The notes under the pieces are model-generated. The model searched no databases. It saw only the letters and a program-made list of their open reading frames with translations, and was not told the DNA's origin. Positions 40,912-49,910 of a DNA stretch of 64,000 nucleotides are shown piece after piece. The position numbers were made by a program, and so were the translations under genes. Where the stretch lies: positions 62,001 through 126,000 of the forward strand of contig NZ_SWLG01000002.1 in assembly GCF_005747095.1 (NCBI RefSeq). Reading direction: 5' to 3'. Source of the DNA: Exobacillus caeni (GTDB lineage Bacteria > Bacillota > Bacilli > Bacillales > Guptibacillaceae). Each line of letters begins with the position of its first letter. The first letter of the stretch is position 1.

Positions 40912-43900
40912 TTGGAAAAGTTTAACGAAATTCCGCAACCGAAAACATATGGCCCGCTTGGTAATCTTCCACTGGTGGATAAAGACAAACCGATTTTATC
41001 CCTAATGGATATAGCAGAAGAACAAGGACCGATTTTCAGAATACAGATGCCGGTCAACAGTACCATCGTTGTGTCTGGTCACGAACTGGTAAGAGAAGTA
41101 TGTGATCAATCACGTTTCGATAAGAGTATTGAAGGTGCACTTGAAAAAGTCCGCCCTTTTGCTGGAGACGGTTTATTTACAAGCTGGACACATGAGCCCA
41201 ACTGGCAAAAAGCACACAACATCCTTCTTCCGACTTTCAGCCAGCGTGCAATGAAGGGATATCATGACATGATGGTGGATATCGCTCTTCAACTTGTTCA
41301 AAAATGGGGCCGCCTCAATCCCCATGAAGAAGTGGATGTTCCAGAGGATATGACCCGCCTCACGTTGGATACGATTGGATTATGCGGCTTTAACTATCGA
41401 TTCAACAGCTTTTATCGAGAGACGAACCATCCGTTTATTGTCAGTATGATCCGTGCACTGAATGAATCAATGCATCAAATACAGCGCCTTGATATTCAGG
41501 AGAAACTGATGATCAGAACCAAACGCCAATTTCAGCATGATATTCAAAGGATGTTCTCTTTAGTGGATAGCATTATTGCAGAGCGCAAGGAAGAGGAAGG
41601 AAATGAAGAGAACGACCTGCTATCCCGCATGTTGAATGTGAAAGATCCCGAAACTGGTGAAATGCTGGATGATGAAAACATCCGTTACCAGATTATAACC
41701 TTCCTGATAGCGGGTCATGAAACGACCAGCGGTTTATTATCCTTTGCCATCTATTTTTTATTAAGTAATCCAGAAAAGCTGAAAAAGGCATACGAAGAAG
41801 TCGACGAAGTCTTAACAGATGACATCCCTTCCTATAAGCAAGTTCTTCAATTGAAATATGTCCGAATGATCCTCAATGAGTCATTGCGTTTATGGCCGAC
41901 TGCTCCGGCATTCAGCCTATATGCAAAGGAAGATACCGTGATCGGTGGGAAATACCCCATTAAGAAAGAAGAAGAACGGGTTATGGTCCTGATTCCCCAA
42001 TTGCACCGGGATAAAGAAGCGTGGGGAGAGGATGCAGATGAGTTTAAACCTGAAAGATTCGCGGATGCAGAAAAAGTACCGAACCATGCCTATAAACCAT
42101 TTGGAAACGGGCAGCGTGCCTGTATCGGCATGCAGTTTGCCCTGCATGAAGCTACCCTGGTGTTAGGAATGCTCCTTAAGCATTTTGAATTTATCGATCA
42201 TACGAATTATGAGATGGAAGTAAAACAAACCCTGACACTGAAGCCGAATGATTTTAAGATCAGGGTTAAAACCCGTGAAAACAGCGCCATCCAGCCTTAT
42301 TTCCAAAAAACAACCGGGGATACAGGGGGTGGAGCAAATGAAAAACAAGAAGATCTTAAGCCTGCTTCCATTAGCGGTGTGAATGATCGCCCATTACTCG
42401 TTTTATACGGATCAGACACCGGTACAGCAGAAGGAGTTGCAAGGGAGCTGGCGGATACTGCCACGATGCTTGGAATCCGAACGGAAATCACCTCCCTCAA
42501 CGATGGGATCGGGAATCTTCCAAAAGAAGGGGCAGTGTTAATTGTTACCTCCTCTTATAACGGAAACCCGCCGAACAATGCCGGTCAATTCGTACAATGG
42601 CTGGAAGAATCTGCTCCTGGAGAGTTAGCTGGTGTAAAATATGCTGTCTTTGGCTGCGGCGACCACAACTGGGCAAGTACTTATCAAAATGTTCCCAGGC
42701 TCATAGATGAAGAGCTGGAAAAGAGGGGCGCAGAACGTTTCTCCGGCAGAGGAGAAGGTGATGTCAGCGGGGATTTTGAAGAGCAGCTGGATGAATGGAA
42801 AAAGAGAATGTGGGACGATGCAAAGGACACATTTGGCCTTAAGCAGCATGAACAATTTAAAAAGGATCGAAGTACTCTGAGCCTTGAATTTGTCAGCGGA
42901 TTCAGAGGTTCCCCGCTTGCCAGGACGTATGAAGCTGTCAACGCGGATATACTGGAAAATAAGGAGCTTCAATCAGCAAAAAGTGAAAGAAGCACACGCC
43001 ATATCGAAATAGCCCTCCCTAAGGGATTATCTTACAAGGAGGGAGATCATCTGGGAGTGCTTCCGAAAAACAGCACTGAAAATGTGAACCGGATTCTTAG
43101 AAGATTTGGATTGAATGGAAATGATCAGGTTGTCCTTACTGCCAGCGGGCGAAGTGCGGCCCATCTACCGTTGGACCGTCCGGTTGCCATAAACGAGCTC
43201 ATCAGGAACAGCGTGGATGTACAGGAAGCGGCAACTCGCGAACAAATTCGCGAACTTGCAGCATCTACTGTATGCCCGCCGCATAAGAAGGAACTTGAGC
43301 AGTTGACAGAAGAGGGCATCTATCAAGAGACAATTTTGAAAACACGGGTTTCCATGCTGGATCTCCTGGAAAAATACGAAGCATGTGAACTATCGTTCGA
43401 GCGGTTCTTAGAACTTTTACCTCCGCTGAAACCGAGATATTATTCCATTTCCAGCTCTCCACAAGTAGCAGAAGACCATCTCAGTATTACGGTTGGAGTG
43501 GTGAATGCGCCTGCCTGGAGTGGAAACGGGGAATATAAAGGAGTCGCAAGTAATTATTTGGCTAAGCAGCAGATTGGTGAGGATATCTTATGTTTTACAC
43601 GAAGTCCTCAATCAGGCTTTCAGCCGCCAAAGGATCCTGAAACACCTGTTATCATGGTCGGACCTGGAACAGGGATCGCTCCTTTCAGAGGATTCCTTCA
43701 AGCCCGCAGCATACAAAAGCAGAAGGGACTAGAAGTAGGAGAGGCCATCCTTTACTATGGCTGCAGAAATCCAGAACTTGATTTTCTCTATCGTTCTGAA
43801 CTGGAAGAGGCAGAGAAACAAGGGATCGTCTCGTTGAGGATTGCCTATTCCCGTTTGGAGAACCATCCCAAAACCTATGTACAGGACATCATGAAACAGG

Positions 43901-44106
43901 ATGCAAACAAACTTATTTCATTATTGGATGAAGGTGCCCATCTCTATATCTGCGGTGATGGAAGCAAAATGGCACCTGAGGTGGAAACAACACTAATGGA
44001 TGCCTATCAGGAACATCACGGTGTGGGTGAACAAGAGTCGAAAAAATGGCTTGCAAGCTTACAAGAAGAAGGGCGCTACGCAAAAGACGTATGGGCTGGA
44101 GTATAA
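40912..44106 (+). CDS. Self-sufficient cytochrome P450/NADPH reductase fusion (CYP102A family)
   Basis: 1064 residues from TTG 40912, six bases after AAAGGGTG; the GTG at 40903 lies inside that site. Heme domain 1-460: [15 protein letters not shown]-helix AGHETTSG, heme cysteine 403 in [11 protein letters not shown] linker leads to the FMN domain ([14 protein letters not shown] near 500), then FAD/NADPH reductase (RYYSISSSP near 840, [13 protein letters not shown] near 915, ending [10 protein letters not shown]). It hydroxylates fatty acids near the omega end using NADPH. It is closer to B. subtilis CYP102A2/A3 than to BM3. BM3 residues Arg47 and Tyr51, which hold the substrate carboxylate, align with Asn and Val here. 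Repeat B1 follows. Confidence 0.96.
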   Translation: MEKFNEIPQPKTYGPLGNLPLVDKDKPILSLMDIAEEQGPIFRIQMPVNSTIVVSGHELVREVCDQSRFDKSIEGALEKVRPFAGDGLFTSWTHEPNWQKAHNILLPTFSQRAMKGYHDMMVDIALQLVQKWGRLNPHEEVDVPEDMTRLTLDTIGLCGFNYRFNSFYRETNHPFIVSMIRALNESMHQIQRLDIQEKLMIRTKRQFQHDIQRMFSLVDSIIAERKEEEGNEENDLLSRMLNVKDPETGEMLDDENIRYQIITFLIAGHETTSGLLSFAIYFLLSNPEKLKKAYEEVDEVLTDDIPSYKQVLQLKYVRMILNESLRLWPTAPAFSLYAKEDTVIGGKYPIKKEEERVMVLIPQLHRDKEAWGEDADEFKPERFADAEKVPNHAYKPFGNGQRACIGMQFALHEATLVLGMLLKHFEFIDHTNYEMEVKQTLTLKPNDFKIRVKTRENSAIQPYFQKTTGDTGGGANEKQEDLKPASISGVNDRPLLVLYGSDTGTAEGVARELADTATMLGIRTEITSLNDGIGNLPKEGAVLIVTSSYNGNPPNNAGQFVQWLEESAPGELAGVKYAVFGCGDHNWASTYQNVPRLIDEELEKRGAERFSGRGEGDVSGDFEEQLDEWKKRMWDDAKDTFGLKQHEQFKKDRSTLSLEFVSGFRGSPLARTYEAVNADILENKELQSAKSERSTRHIEIALPKGLSYKEGDHLGVLPKNSTENVNRILRRFGLNGNDQVVLTASGRSAAHLPLDRPVAINELIRNSVDVQEAATREQIRELAASTVCPPHKKELEQLTEEGIYQETILKTRVSMLDLLEKYEACELSFERFLELLPPLKPRYYSISSSPQVAEDHLSITVGVVNAPAWSGNGEYKGVASNYLAKQQIGEDILCFTRSPQSGFQPPKDPETPVIMVGPGTGIAPFRGFLQARSIQKQKGLEVGEAILYYGCRNPELDFLYRSELEEAEKQGIVSLRIAYSRLENHPKTYVQDIMKQDANKLISLLDEGAHLYICGDGSKMAPEVETTLMDAYQEHHGVGEQESKKWLASLQEEGRYAKDVWAGV

Positions 44107-44120
44107 TTCAAATAACTAAT

Positions 44121-44170
44121 GGTGCCAGGCACCGCTCGTGGACAGTTGTCCATTTGCGGTGCCTGGCACC
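44121..44170 (+). repeat. Family B palindromic repeat, copy B1 (forward)
   Basis: Arms GGTGCCAGGCACCGC and GCGGTGCCTGGCACC surround a central GTGGACAGTTGTCCA dyad. It lies between the convergent P450 and ycsI genes and probably serves as a terminator for both. Each arm is itself a palindrome. Confidence 0.9.
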
Positions 44171-44175
44171 TGTTC

Positions 44176-44967
44176 TTATAGAACGCCAAATTGTTCGTTG
44201 GATAGATCGGTTATGAACATGTGCCCGGGTGAGTGTGTAATCATAATTTCTGGCTTTACGTGCATTGCGACAGCTTGTGGTGTTACGCCGCAGGCCCAGA
44301 AGACAGGTACTTCATCATCTTTGATAGTGACCTTATCGCCAAAGTCAGGATTGTTAATATCGTTGATCCCAATACTCTGTGGGTTGCCAATGTGAACAGG
44401 TGCGCCATGTACAGCAGGGAACCTGCTGGTTACCTGTACCGCTCTGACAACATCCTTCTCTTTCATAGGACGCATACTTACTACCATTGGTCCTTCAAAA
44501 GGTCCAGCCTTCACAGATTGGATATTCGTCTTATACATTGGTACATTGCATTGTTCTTCATTATGCCTCATCGGAATGCCGTTTTTAATAAGCGCTTCTT
44601 CAAAAGTAAAACTGCAGCCGATCAGGAAACCAACCATATTTTCGTCCCAGATGTCAAGAAGATCTGTCTTTTCCTCTGTTAGAATCCCTTTTTTATATAG
44701 CCGATACTTAGGGATATCAGTTCTTAAATCAGCATCAGGTGCCGATAAAGCTGGAACACCGGATCCTGGTTCTGTGACATCGATGATCGGGCAAGATTTT
44801 GGGTTCCTCTGGCAGAATAACAGGAATTCAAATGCCAGGTCTTTCGGCAGTACTGCCAGGTTAGCCTGGACATAGCCATTGGCCATACCGGATGTAGGTT
44901 TTACCCATTCCTTATTTCGAATCTTTCTACGGGCATCAAAAGAGCTAAGATTACCTATTTCGCTCAT
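44176..44967 (-). CDS. ycsI: YcsI family (DUF1445) putative hydro-lyase
   Basis: 263 residues. [20 protein letters not shown] and [16 protein letters not shown] at the N-terminus, [13 protein letters not shown] near 115, and the C-terminal [19 protein letters not shown] and [11 protein letters not shown] are family signatures; mammalian relatives include D-glutamate cyclase, which makes 5-oxo-D-proline. Here it is the last gene of the pxp operon, so a role in D-glutamate/5-oxoproline chemistry is plausible. Its start is 78 bases after the ycsG stop, beyond a terminator-like hairpin. Confidence 0.9.
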   Translation of the reverse strand: MSEIGNLSSFDARRKIRNKEWVKPTSGMANGYVQANLAVLPKDLAFEFLLFCQRNPKSCPIIDVTEPGSGVPALSAPDADLRTDIPKYRLYKKGILTEEKTDLLDIWDENMVGFLIGCSFTFEEALIKNGIPMRHNEEQCNVPMYKTNIQSVKAGPFEGPMVVSMRPMKEKDVVRAVQVTSRFPAVHGAPVHIGNPQSIGINDINNPDFGDKVTIKDDEVPVFWACGVTPQAVAMHVKPEIMITHSPGHMFITDLSNEQFGVL

Positions 44968-45000
44968 GCTTCCTCCTCCTTACATAGTGTATTAAAATAT

Positions 45001-45033
45001 AAAAAAAGCAGTGGAGACACCAGGACTCCACCA
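45001..45033 (-). terminator. Internal terminator/attenuator between ycsG and ycsI
   Basis: On the minus strand GTGGAG and CTCCAC (45011-45031) form a 6-bp stem followed by TGC and seven T. It should reduce ycsI transcription relative to the upstream genes. Confidence 0.65.
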
Positions 45034-45045
45034 GTAAGATATATT

Positions 45046-46242
45046 TTATTTAAACAACTGCGGGATACCATTGATAAGTGAATATCCACCCATATAAGCC
45101 ATTGCAATAACAATGATAACACCGAAAATGGTCATCCAAAGAGGATGCTTATAATCCCCGACGATTTTTGCTTTATTTGCTGCTATGAGCATCACACCTA
45201 GAGCGATCGGTAAAATCAATCCGTTTAATGAACCTACCAATATTAAAATTTTAACCGGCTTACCAACTAAGGCGAACACTAATGTCGATAAGGCGATAAA
45301 CCCGACGATGAACCACTTGTGGTATTTATCAACAAAACTACTTAACGTACGGATAAACGAAACAGAAGTATACGCTGCTCCAACTACGGAAGTAACCGCA
45401 GCGGACCACATAACGACCCCAAAGATCTTGTAACCAACATTCCCAGCTGCCAATTGGAATACTGAAGCGGGGGGATTAGACGGGTCTAACTTTAGTCCTT
45501 GAGCCACCACTCCCAGTGTAGCAAGGAATAGGAAAATACGCATGATAGAGGCGATACCGATTGCGGATACAGAGCTTCTAGTAACTTCTGGAAGAGCTTC
45601 TTTTCCCTTTAGCCCTGCGTCGATTAAACGGTGTCCACCGGCAAAGGTAATATATCCACCAACTGTTCCACCTACTAATGTGATGATTGCAAAAATGTCG
45701 ATAGTATCAGGTGCAAAGGTTTTTGTAACTGCTTCGCCAACAGGGGGCTGTGCAGTAAACATTACATAAATGGTTAAAGCAATCATGATGAACCCAAGAA
45801 TTTGCGCAAAACGGTCCATTACTTTTCCGGCTTCTTTAACTAAAAATATTCCGATTGCAACTATCCCGCTTAAAAGAGCTCCTACTTGAGGAGAAACTCC
45901 GAAAAGGACATTGGTTCCTAATCCTGCTCCAGCAATATTACCGATGTTAAAAGCAAGACCTCCAGCTACGATCAGCGCTGCGAGGAAGTATCCGAGACCA
46001 GGTAAAACATCATTCGCAATGTCCTGCGCGCGCTTTTCGGAAACTGCGATAATTCGCCAGATGTTTAATTGTGCACCGATATCAATGATAATTGAAATCA
46101 AGATGACAAAACCGAAGCTTGCAGCCAATGTTTCTGTAAAGGTTGTTGTTTGTGTTAAGAATCCAGGTCCGATGGCTGAAGTTGCCATCAAGAATGCTGC
46201 CCCTAAAAGTAAACTAGCTTTTGATTCATTTGATTGTTTCAT
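45046..46242 (-). CDS. ycsG: NRAMP-related membrane transporter (YcsG)
   Basis: 398 residues from ATG 46242, behind AAGGGGGTTAACGA. Eleven or so membrane segments; SAIGPGFLTQTTTFT near residue 22 replaces the metal-binding DPGN motif of true NRAMP proteins, so metal transport is unlikely. VGGTVGGYITFAGGHRL near 190 is characteristic of the YcsG branch. Its conserved linkage with the 5-oxoprolinase genes suggests it imports 5-oxoproline or a related acid. Confidence 0.88.
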   Translation of the reverse strand: MKQSNESKASLLLGAAFLMATSAIGPGFLTQTTTFTETLAASFGFVILISIIIDIGAQLNIWRIIAVSEKRAQDIANDVLPGLGYFLAALIVAGGLAFNIGNIAGAGLGTNVLFGVSPQVGALLSGIVAIGIFLVKEAGKVMDRFAQILGFIMIALTIYVMFTAQPPVGEAVTKTFAPDTIDIFAIITLVGGTVGGYITFAGGHRLIDAGLKGKEALPEVTRSSVSAIGIASIMRIFLFLATLGVVAQGLKLDPSNPPASVFQLAAGNVGYKIFGVVMWSAAVTSVVGAAYTSVSFIRTLSSFVDKYHKWFIVGFIALSTLVFALVGKPVKILILVGSLNGLILPIALGVMLIAANKAKIVGDYKHPLWMTIFGVIIVIAMAYMGGYSLINGIPQLFK

Positions 46243-46268
46243 TCGTTAACCCCCTTAGTATTAATTGA

Positions 46269-47039
46269 TTACGTTAGAAAACCGCCAATTTTTGCAATGG
46301 TAATATCGGCTTCTGTTAAGGCTTTAGAGATATATTTTGCAAAGTCTAAAGCGCTTGGTCCATCACCATGGATACAAATCGTATTGGCTTTTATAGATAC
46401 ATCGCCTCCCTGTACAGATTTAACTTTGCCTTCTTTGACCATCCGTATAACCTGGTTAACCGCTACTTCATGATCCTTGATCAAGGCATTCTCTTCACGC
46501 CTTGACGTTAAGGAACCATCTTCCTGGTATGTGCGGTCCGAAAAAACTTCACTTGCTGAACGGAGCCCGATTTTTTTCCCTGCCTTTACAAGCTCTCCAC
46601 CAGCTAACCCGAATAAAACTAACTCGGGATCCACTTTGTAGATTGCTTCTGCGATGGCTTCTGATAGTGCGGCGTCTTTGGCAGCCATGTTGAACAATGC
46701 GCCGTGGGGCTTCACATGCTGCAGTTTTCCGCCTTCTGATTTTACGAACCCATACAAAGCGCCGATCTGATAAACAACCAGGTCATATGCCTCCTGCGGG
46801 GATATATCCATGTTCCTTCTTCCAAAACCAGCAAGATCCTGAAGCCCCGGGTGTACACCGATGCCAACATTTTTCTCAAGAGCTAACCTAACAGTTTTGC
46901 GCATGGTAGATGGGTCTCCTGCATGGAAACCGCAGGCGATGTTGGCAGAAGTGATATAGTCGAGAATCTCTTCGTCTCTTCCCATTCTATAGGCTCCAAA
47001 GCTTTCTCCCATATCACAGTTCAAATCGACAATATACAT
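46269..47039 (-). CDS. pxpA: 5-oxoprolinase subunit A (LamB/YcsF family)
   Basis: 256 residues, ATG 47039 after [28 protein letters not shown] at the N-terminus, [13 protein letters not shown] near 32, [15 protein letters not shown] near 58, and [10 protein letters not shown] and [10 protein letters not shown] are the family signatures. With PxpB and PxpC it forms the ATP-dependent prokaryotic 5-oxoprolinase, which opens 5-oxo-L-proline to glutamate. Confidence 0.96.
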   Translation of the reverse strand: MYIVDLNCDMGESFGAYRMGRDEEILDYITSANIACGFHAGDPSTMRKTVRLALEKNVGIGVHPGLQDLAGFGRRNMDISPQEAYDLVVYQIGALYGFVKSEGGKLQHVKPHGALFNMAAKDAALSEAIAEAIYKVDPELVLFGLAGGELVKAGKKIGLRSASEVFSDRTYQEDGSLTSRREENALIKDHEVAVNQVIRMVKEGKVKSVQGGDVSIKANTICIHGDGPSALDFAKYISKALTEADITIAKIGGFLT

Positions 47040-47051
47040 TAGTATTCCTCC

Positions 47052-48053
47052 TCAGCGTAATTTTAATGAAATCCCTTGATATAGTTGCTGTAGCTTTTGT
47101 TCTCTTTCTATATAAAGAAGCTGTGCTTCCCCATGTGAAATTTCTTCAAATGTGATGGTATCGCTCGGTTTTAATTGGGCTATAATCGGCAGATCGACAG
47201 TAGCGATTTGACCTATTTTTGGGTAACCTCCTGTTGTTTGCCGGTCTGCTAAAAGAACGATTGGATTTCCCTCAGAAGGAACCTGGATGCTGCCAAAGTT
47301 CACAGCCTCGGAAATCATTTCTGCAGGTGTTTCTAATTCAAGGTGAGGGCCTGTCAGCCGGTAGCCCATACGGTCAGATTGTGTAGTGACTGTAAATGGT
47401 TCGGAATAAAATCTTGATCTGCTTTCCTCAGAGAATAAATCATATTGTCTGCCCCTTATTACTCGAACAGTAGCGGGGGATTCGAAGTTCGGCACTAAAT
47501 CAGTGGCAACAGACCAATCCATTTCCACAAAACTTTCCCCTTTATCCTCGAAAGATAGATGCTTTAAGATGCTGCGGGAAATGTCGTTAAGGGCCCCGGT
47601 AGATACCTGGTCACCAGCTTTAAGGGCTCTGCCTTGAAAACCGCCGATCTCAGCCCTTAGATAGGTAGAACTACTTTCCATAACAGTTGGAACATTTATT
47701 CCTCCTGCGACGGCTAGATAAGCTCGGCAACCATTTTTAGATTGCCCAAATCGTAATTGGCTGCCTTTTTTAACTAAAACCGCTCGCCACGTTCTTATAG
47801 GATTACCGTCGATTGTTGGTGACAGGTCGCCTCCACACAGGGAAATCAATGCATCCTCCTGGAACTCAATGACCGGACCTAACAATGTAATTTCAATTGT
47901 GGGCTCATTGTCGGGATTACCTACTAATAGGTTAGCGACTCGATGAGCGAGTTGATCCATGACCCCACTGGCGATAACACCATATTTTTGGTAGCCGTAT
48001 CTTCCTAAATCCTGCACGCTTGTAAGGAGGCCTGGCTTAGTTATTAAGATCAT
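47052..48053 (-). CDS. pxpC: 5-oxoprolinase subunit C (KipA-like biotin-dependent carboxylase domain)
   Basis: 333 residues, starting in an ATGA overlap with pxpB. ITKPGLLTSVQDLGRYGYQKYGV at the N-terminus (in parts), MDQLAHRVANLLVGN, and SDRMGYRLTGP near 225 followed by LLADRQTTGGYPKIGQ near 272 mark the AHS2/KipA fold. It is the second catalytic subunit of the 5-oxoprolinase. Confidence 0.95.
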   Translation of the reverse strand: MILITKPGLLTSVQDLGRYGYQKYGVIASGVMDQLAHRVANLLVGNPDNEPTIEITLLGPVIEFQEDALISLCGGDLSPTIDGNPIRTWRAVLVKKGSQLRFGQSKNGCRAYLAVAGGINVPTVMESSSTYLRAEIGGFQGRALKAGDQVSTGALNDISRSILKHLSFEDKGESFVEMDWSVATDLVPNFESPATVRVIRGRQYDLFSEESRSRFYSEPFTVTTQSDRMGYRLTGPHLELETPAEMISEAVNFGSIQVPSEGNPIVLLADRQTTGGYPKIGQIATVDLPIIAQLKPSDTITFEEISHGEAQLLYIEREQKLQQLYQGISLKLR

Positions 48054-48763
48054 CCTTCCGCCTCCAATTCTTTGAACTTTTCAAATGAAATAGGTTTAAA
48101 CCGAATTTTGTCTCCAGCTTTTAACAGGCTTGGAGTATCATCAAGTGGACGGAACAGCTTTAAAGGAGTTTTCCCTATCAACTGCCAGCCTCCGGGAGTT
48201 TCGATCGGATAAACACCTGTTTGTTTTCCTGCGATACCTACAGAACCAGCAGGGATCTTAAGGCGGGGAGACTTCCGTCTTGGAGTAGCTATCCGTTCAG
48301 ACATACCCCCTATGTATGGAAAGCCGGGTGCGAATCCAATCATGTAAACCAAATAATCGCCTTCAGAATGGAACTTAATGACTTCTTCAGCAGAAATTTC
48401 GTTGTGTTCAGCTATATGGTCCAGGTCTGGACCAAAATCGCCTCCATAGCAGACTGGTATTTCAACTACTCTGGGTTCCAGTGTTTCCTCAATTGTTAGT
48501 TTCGTTAAAACAATTCCAATTTTCTGACAAATTATTTCGTATGGAATACGATTATTTTGCTTGTTTAGGTGGAGGACCTCCATCGGATCATAAAAGATGG
48601 ATACCGTTGTAAACGCAGGAACATATTCAATCATCCATGGAAAAGGGTTATCATCCAAAAACCTTGTAAACGTCTTCACTTTTTGTTGTGTTTTTATGTC
48701 TATGTCTTCGCCAAATTCGACAATTACTGCATTGTCACCCAATGGCGATAAATTGAAATTCAA
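48050..48763 (-). CDS. pxpB: 5-oxoprolinase subunit B (KipI-like)
   Basis: 237 residues from TTG 48763, with AAGGGGG nine bases upstream. AHS1 domain: LGDNAVIVEFGEDID at the start, VCYGGDFGPDLDHIA near 105, YMIGFAPGFPYIGGM near 140 and RLKIPAGSVGIAGKQTGVYP near 170. B. subtilis KipI also inhibits the sporulation kinase KinA. First gene of the operon here. The kipR regulator that lies with these genes in B. subtilis is not in the window. Confidence 0.95.
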   Translation of the reverse strand: MNFNLSPLGDNAVIVEFGEDIDIKTQQKVKTFTRFLDDNPFPWMIEYVPAFTTVSIFYDPMEVLHLNKQNNRIPYEIICQKIGIVLTKLTIEETLEPRVVEIPVCYGGDFGPDLDHIAEHNEISAEEVIKFHSEGDYLVYMIGFAPGFPYIGGMSERIATPRRKSPRLKIPAGSVGIAGKQTGVYPIETPGGWQLIGKTPLKLFRPLDDTPSLLKAGDKIRFKPISFEKFKELEAEG

Positions 48764-48831
48764 AATAGTGTGCCCCCTTAGTGTGCATCTATGTTCGCAA
48801 GCCCTTATTAAAATTTTTTAAACTGTTTGAC

Positions 48832-48863
48832 GTTTATTATAGTATAAACCTCTGTTTATTCAA
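48832..48863 (-). promoter_or_regulatory. Sigma-A promoter with overlapping palindrome, pxp operon
   Basis: On the minus strand TTGAAT (48863-48858), 16-base spacer, TATAAT (48841-48836), about 70 bases before pxpB. An imperfect 18-base palindrome, GTTTATTATAGTATAAAC (48832-48849), covers the -10 box and is a likely repressor site. Confidence 0.6.
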
Positions 48864-48968
48864 ATTGCTTTTGTGATAAAACCTACTGGAAATCAACCCC
48901 GTTTTTGACAAAATGCGACTATATTTAGTTTATTGCAGGAAGGGACAAAATCTTCCATTCCCGTAAGA

Positions 48969-48995
48969 GGGACATGGGGACAGGTACCTTGTCCC
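48969..48995 (+). repeat. Family A palindromic repeat, copy A12 (forward)
   Basis: GGGACATG plus GGGACAGGTACCTTGTCCC. With A13 (reverse, 49488) it brackets palindrome C5 and the two micro-ORFs. Confidence 0.9.
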
Positions 48996-49018
48996 ATAAA
49001 TAAAAAGAATTGAAAAAC

Positions 49019-49060
49019 GAACACAACCCTTAATCAAGCGTTTGATTAAGGGCTGTGTTC
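49019..49060. repeat. Family C palindrome, copy C5
   Basis: Core TTAATCAAGCGTTTGATTAA inside near-complementary arms GAACACAACCC and GGGCTGTGTTC, 24 bases past A12. Confidence 0.85.
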
Positions 49061-49120
49061 TGTAGTTTCTTTTAAATTTTTGCTCTCATTCGGAATTAAT
49101 AATGGGGATCATTCTTTTCT

Positions 49121-49152
49121 AAACATAGCTGGCTCATTTGCCAGCTATGTTT
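49121..49152 (-). terminator. Strong hairpin ending the micro-ORF unit
   Basis: AAACATAGCTGGC (49121-49133) and GCCAGCTATGTTT (49140-49152), a perfect 13-bp stem with 6-base loop. It overlaps the last bases of the SR1P-like ORF. Confidence 0.75.
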
Positions 49153-49258
49153 ATTTAGTTGTTTTACAAGTTTTGCAAACAGAGTAGTGTACAGACACCT
49201 TATTACCTGGAATATATGAATCTGTTTTATCACACTTTTGGCACACGATGATTTGCAT
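49151..49258 (-). CDS. SR1P-like micro-protein (putative GapA-binding peptide)
   Basis: 35 residues, starting MQIIVCQKCDKTDSYIPG and ending VCKTCKTTK, with two CxxC pairs. The ATG at 49258 has an ideal ribosome site (AGGAGGG, seven-base spacing). Length, the N-terminal IVCQxC and the following T/V-rich strand resemble SR1P, the small protein encoded by the SR1 dual-function RNA of B. subtilis, which binds GapA and stimulates RNase J1. The histidine-rich SR1P tail is replaced by CKTCK. A terminator directly follows. Assignment to SR1P is tentative; a zinc-ribbon micro-protein is the safe description. Confidence 0.6.
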   Translation of the reverse strand: MQIIVCQKCDKTDSYIPGNKVSVHYSVCKTCKTTK

Positions 49259-49270
49259 AACATAGCCCTC

Positions 49271-49390
49271 CTAATATTGTTGATTTCTTCGTAATGCTCT
49301 TATTCTGTAAGGGTTTTTCAGTTCCTCCGGGGACTTTTCTCGACAAAGAGGACATTTTTCGTCCCTGTTAGAAGATGCTTGATACAGCAA
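49271..49390 (-). CDS. Possible 39-residue CxxC micro-protein
   Basis: From TTG 49390, with AGGTGG five bases upstream, the frame reads MLYQASSNRDEKCPLCREK and then SPEELKNPYRIRALRRNQQY, ending 12 bases before the SR1P-like start. The CPLC knuckle and strongly charged helical tail look protein-like, and the two ORFs could form one unit. The frame is open further upstream (from about 49450) without a better start. I do not recognise a family. Confidence 0.35.
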   Translation of the reverse strand: MLYQASSNRDEKCPLCREKSPEELKNPYRIRALRRNQQY

Positions 49391-49487
49391 GTGTCCCACC
49401 TGTTTTTTTGCAAAAAAATTTTTTTGAAAAAAGTTCGGAACTGGAAAAGTGAAAGTTGTTTCTTAGCGATCTTCCCTCTATGGAAAA

Positions 49488-49514
49488 GGGACAATGAACC
49501 TGTCCCTCTGTCCC
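49488..49514 (-). repeat. Family A palindromic repeat, copy A13 (reverse)
   Basis: GGGACAATGAACCTGTCCC then TCTGTCCC, directly upstream of the next promoter. Confidence 0.85.
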
Positions 49515-49543
49515 TATTTTTAGAAAATATAAAAAATTCGGTG

Positions 49544-49606
49544 TTTACATTTATTATTTTCTCGCCTATAATTTACTTTATACAAATCGTTTAATATATA
49601 TTAAAC
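49544..49606 (+). promoter_or_regulatory. Sigma-A promoter and palindromic operator of the 49911 operon
   Basis: TTTACA (49544-49549), 17-base spacer, TATAAT (49567-49572). A perfect 18-base palindrome GTTTAATATATATTAAAC lies at 49589-49606, over the first transcribed bases, as expected for a repressor site. The ends GTTTA/TAAAC match those of the palindrome at the pxp promoter. Confidence 0.7.
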
Positions 49607-49910
49607 AAAATGAACAGAAGGAAAGGAGGCAATAGAAATGGCCTGATCCATGTAAAAAACTAAATAACATTCATATTTTAAGGAATCTACCTATTAAAAA
49701 CGCAAACATACATACCTCATAGATTTAAAATTCTACAGCAGTTCATCGTACAGGAACACACCAGGAGATCATCTTTCACCTTAGAAAATCCCAATACAAT
49801 TTTGAAAATGATAGTTACTTAGCCCTCAGAAAGTACACGCCGAATCAAAAATGCTGTTTCTGCCACTTGTTACGGAGAGACATGAAAAAAATGATAGGAG
49901 TTGTAACTTA
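49607..49910 (+). other. Long leader with a two-codon ORF
   Basis: About 330 bases separate the promoter from the lipoprotein gene. At 49622-49629 a perfect AAAGGAGG site stands eight bases before ATG-GCC-TGA (49638-49646), followed by ATG-TAA at 49650. No conserved riboswitch fold or other gene was recognised in the rest. Confidence 0.45.

Noticed and set aside
45046-46242. Manganese/iron NRAMP transporter
   Set aside because: The metal-binding DPGN motif is not present (SAIGPGF instead), and the gene belongs to the 5-oxoprolinase operon.
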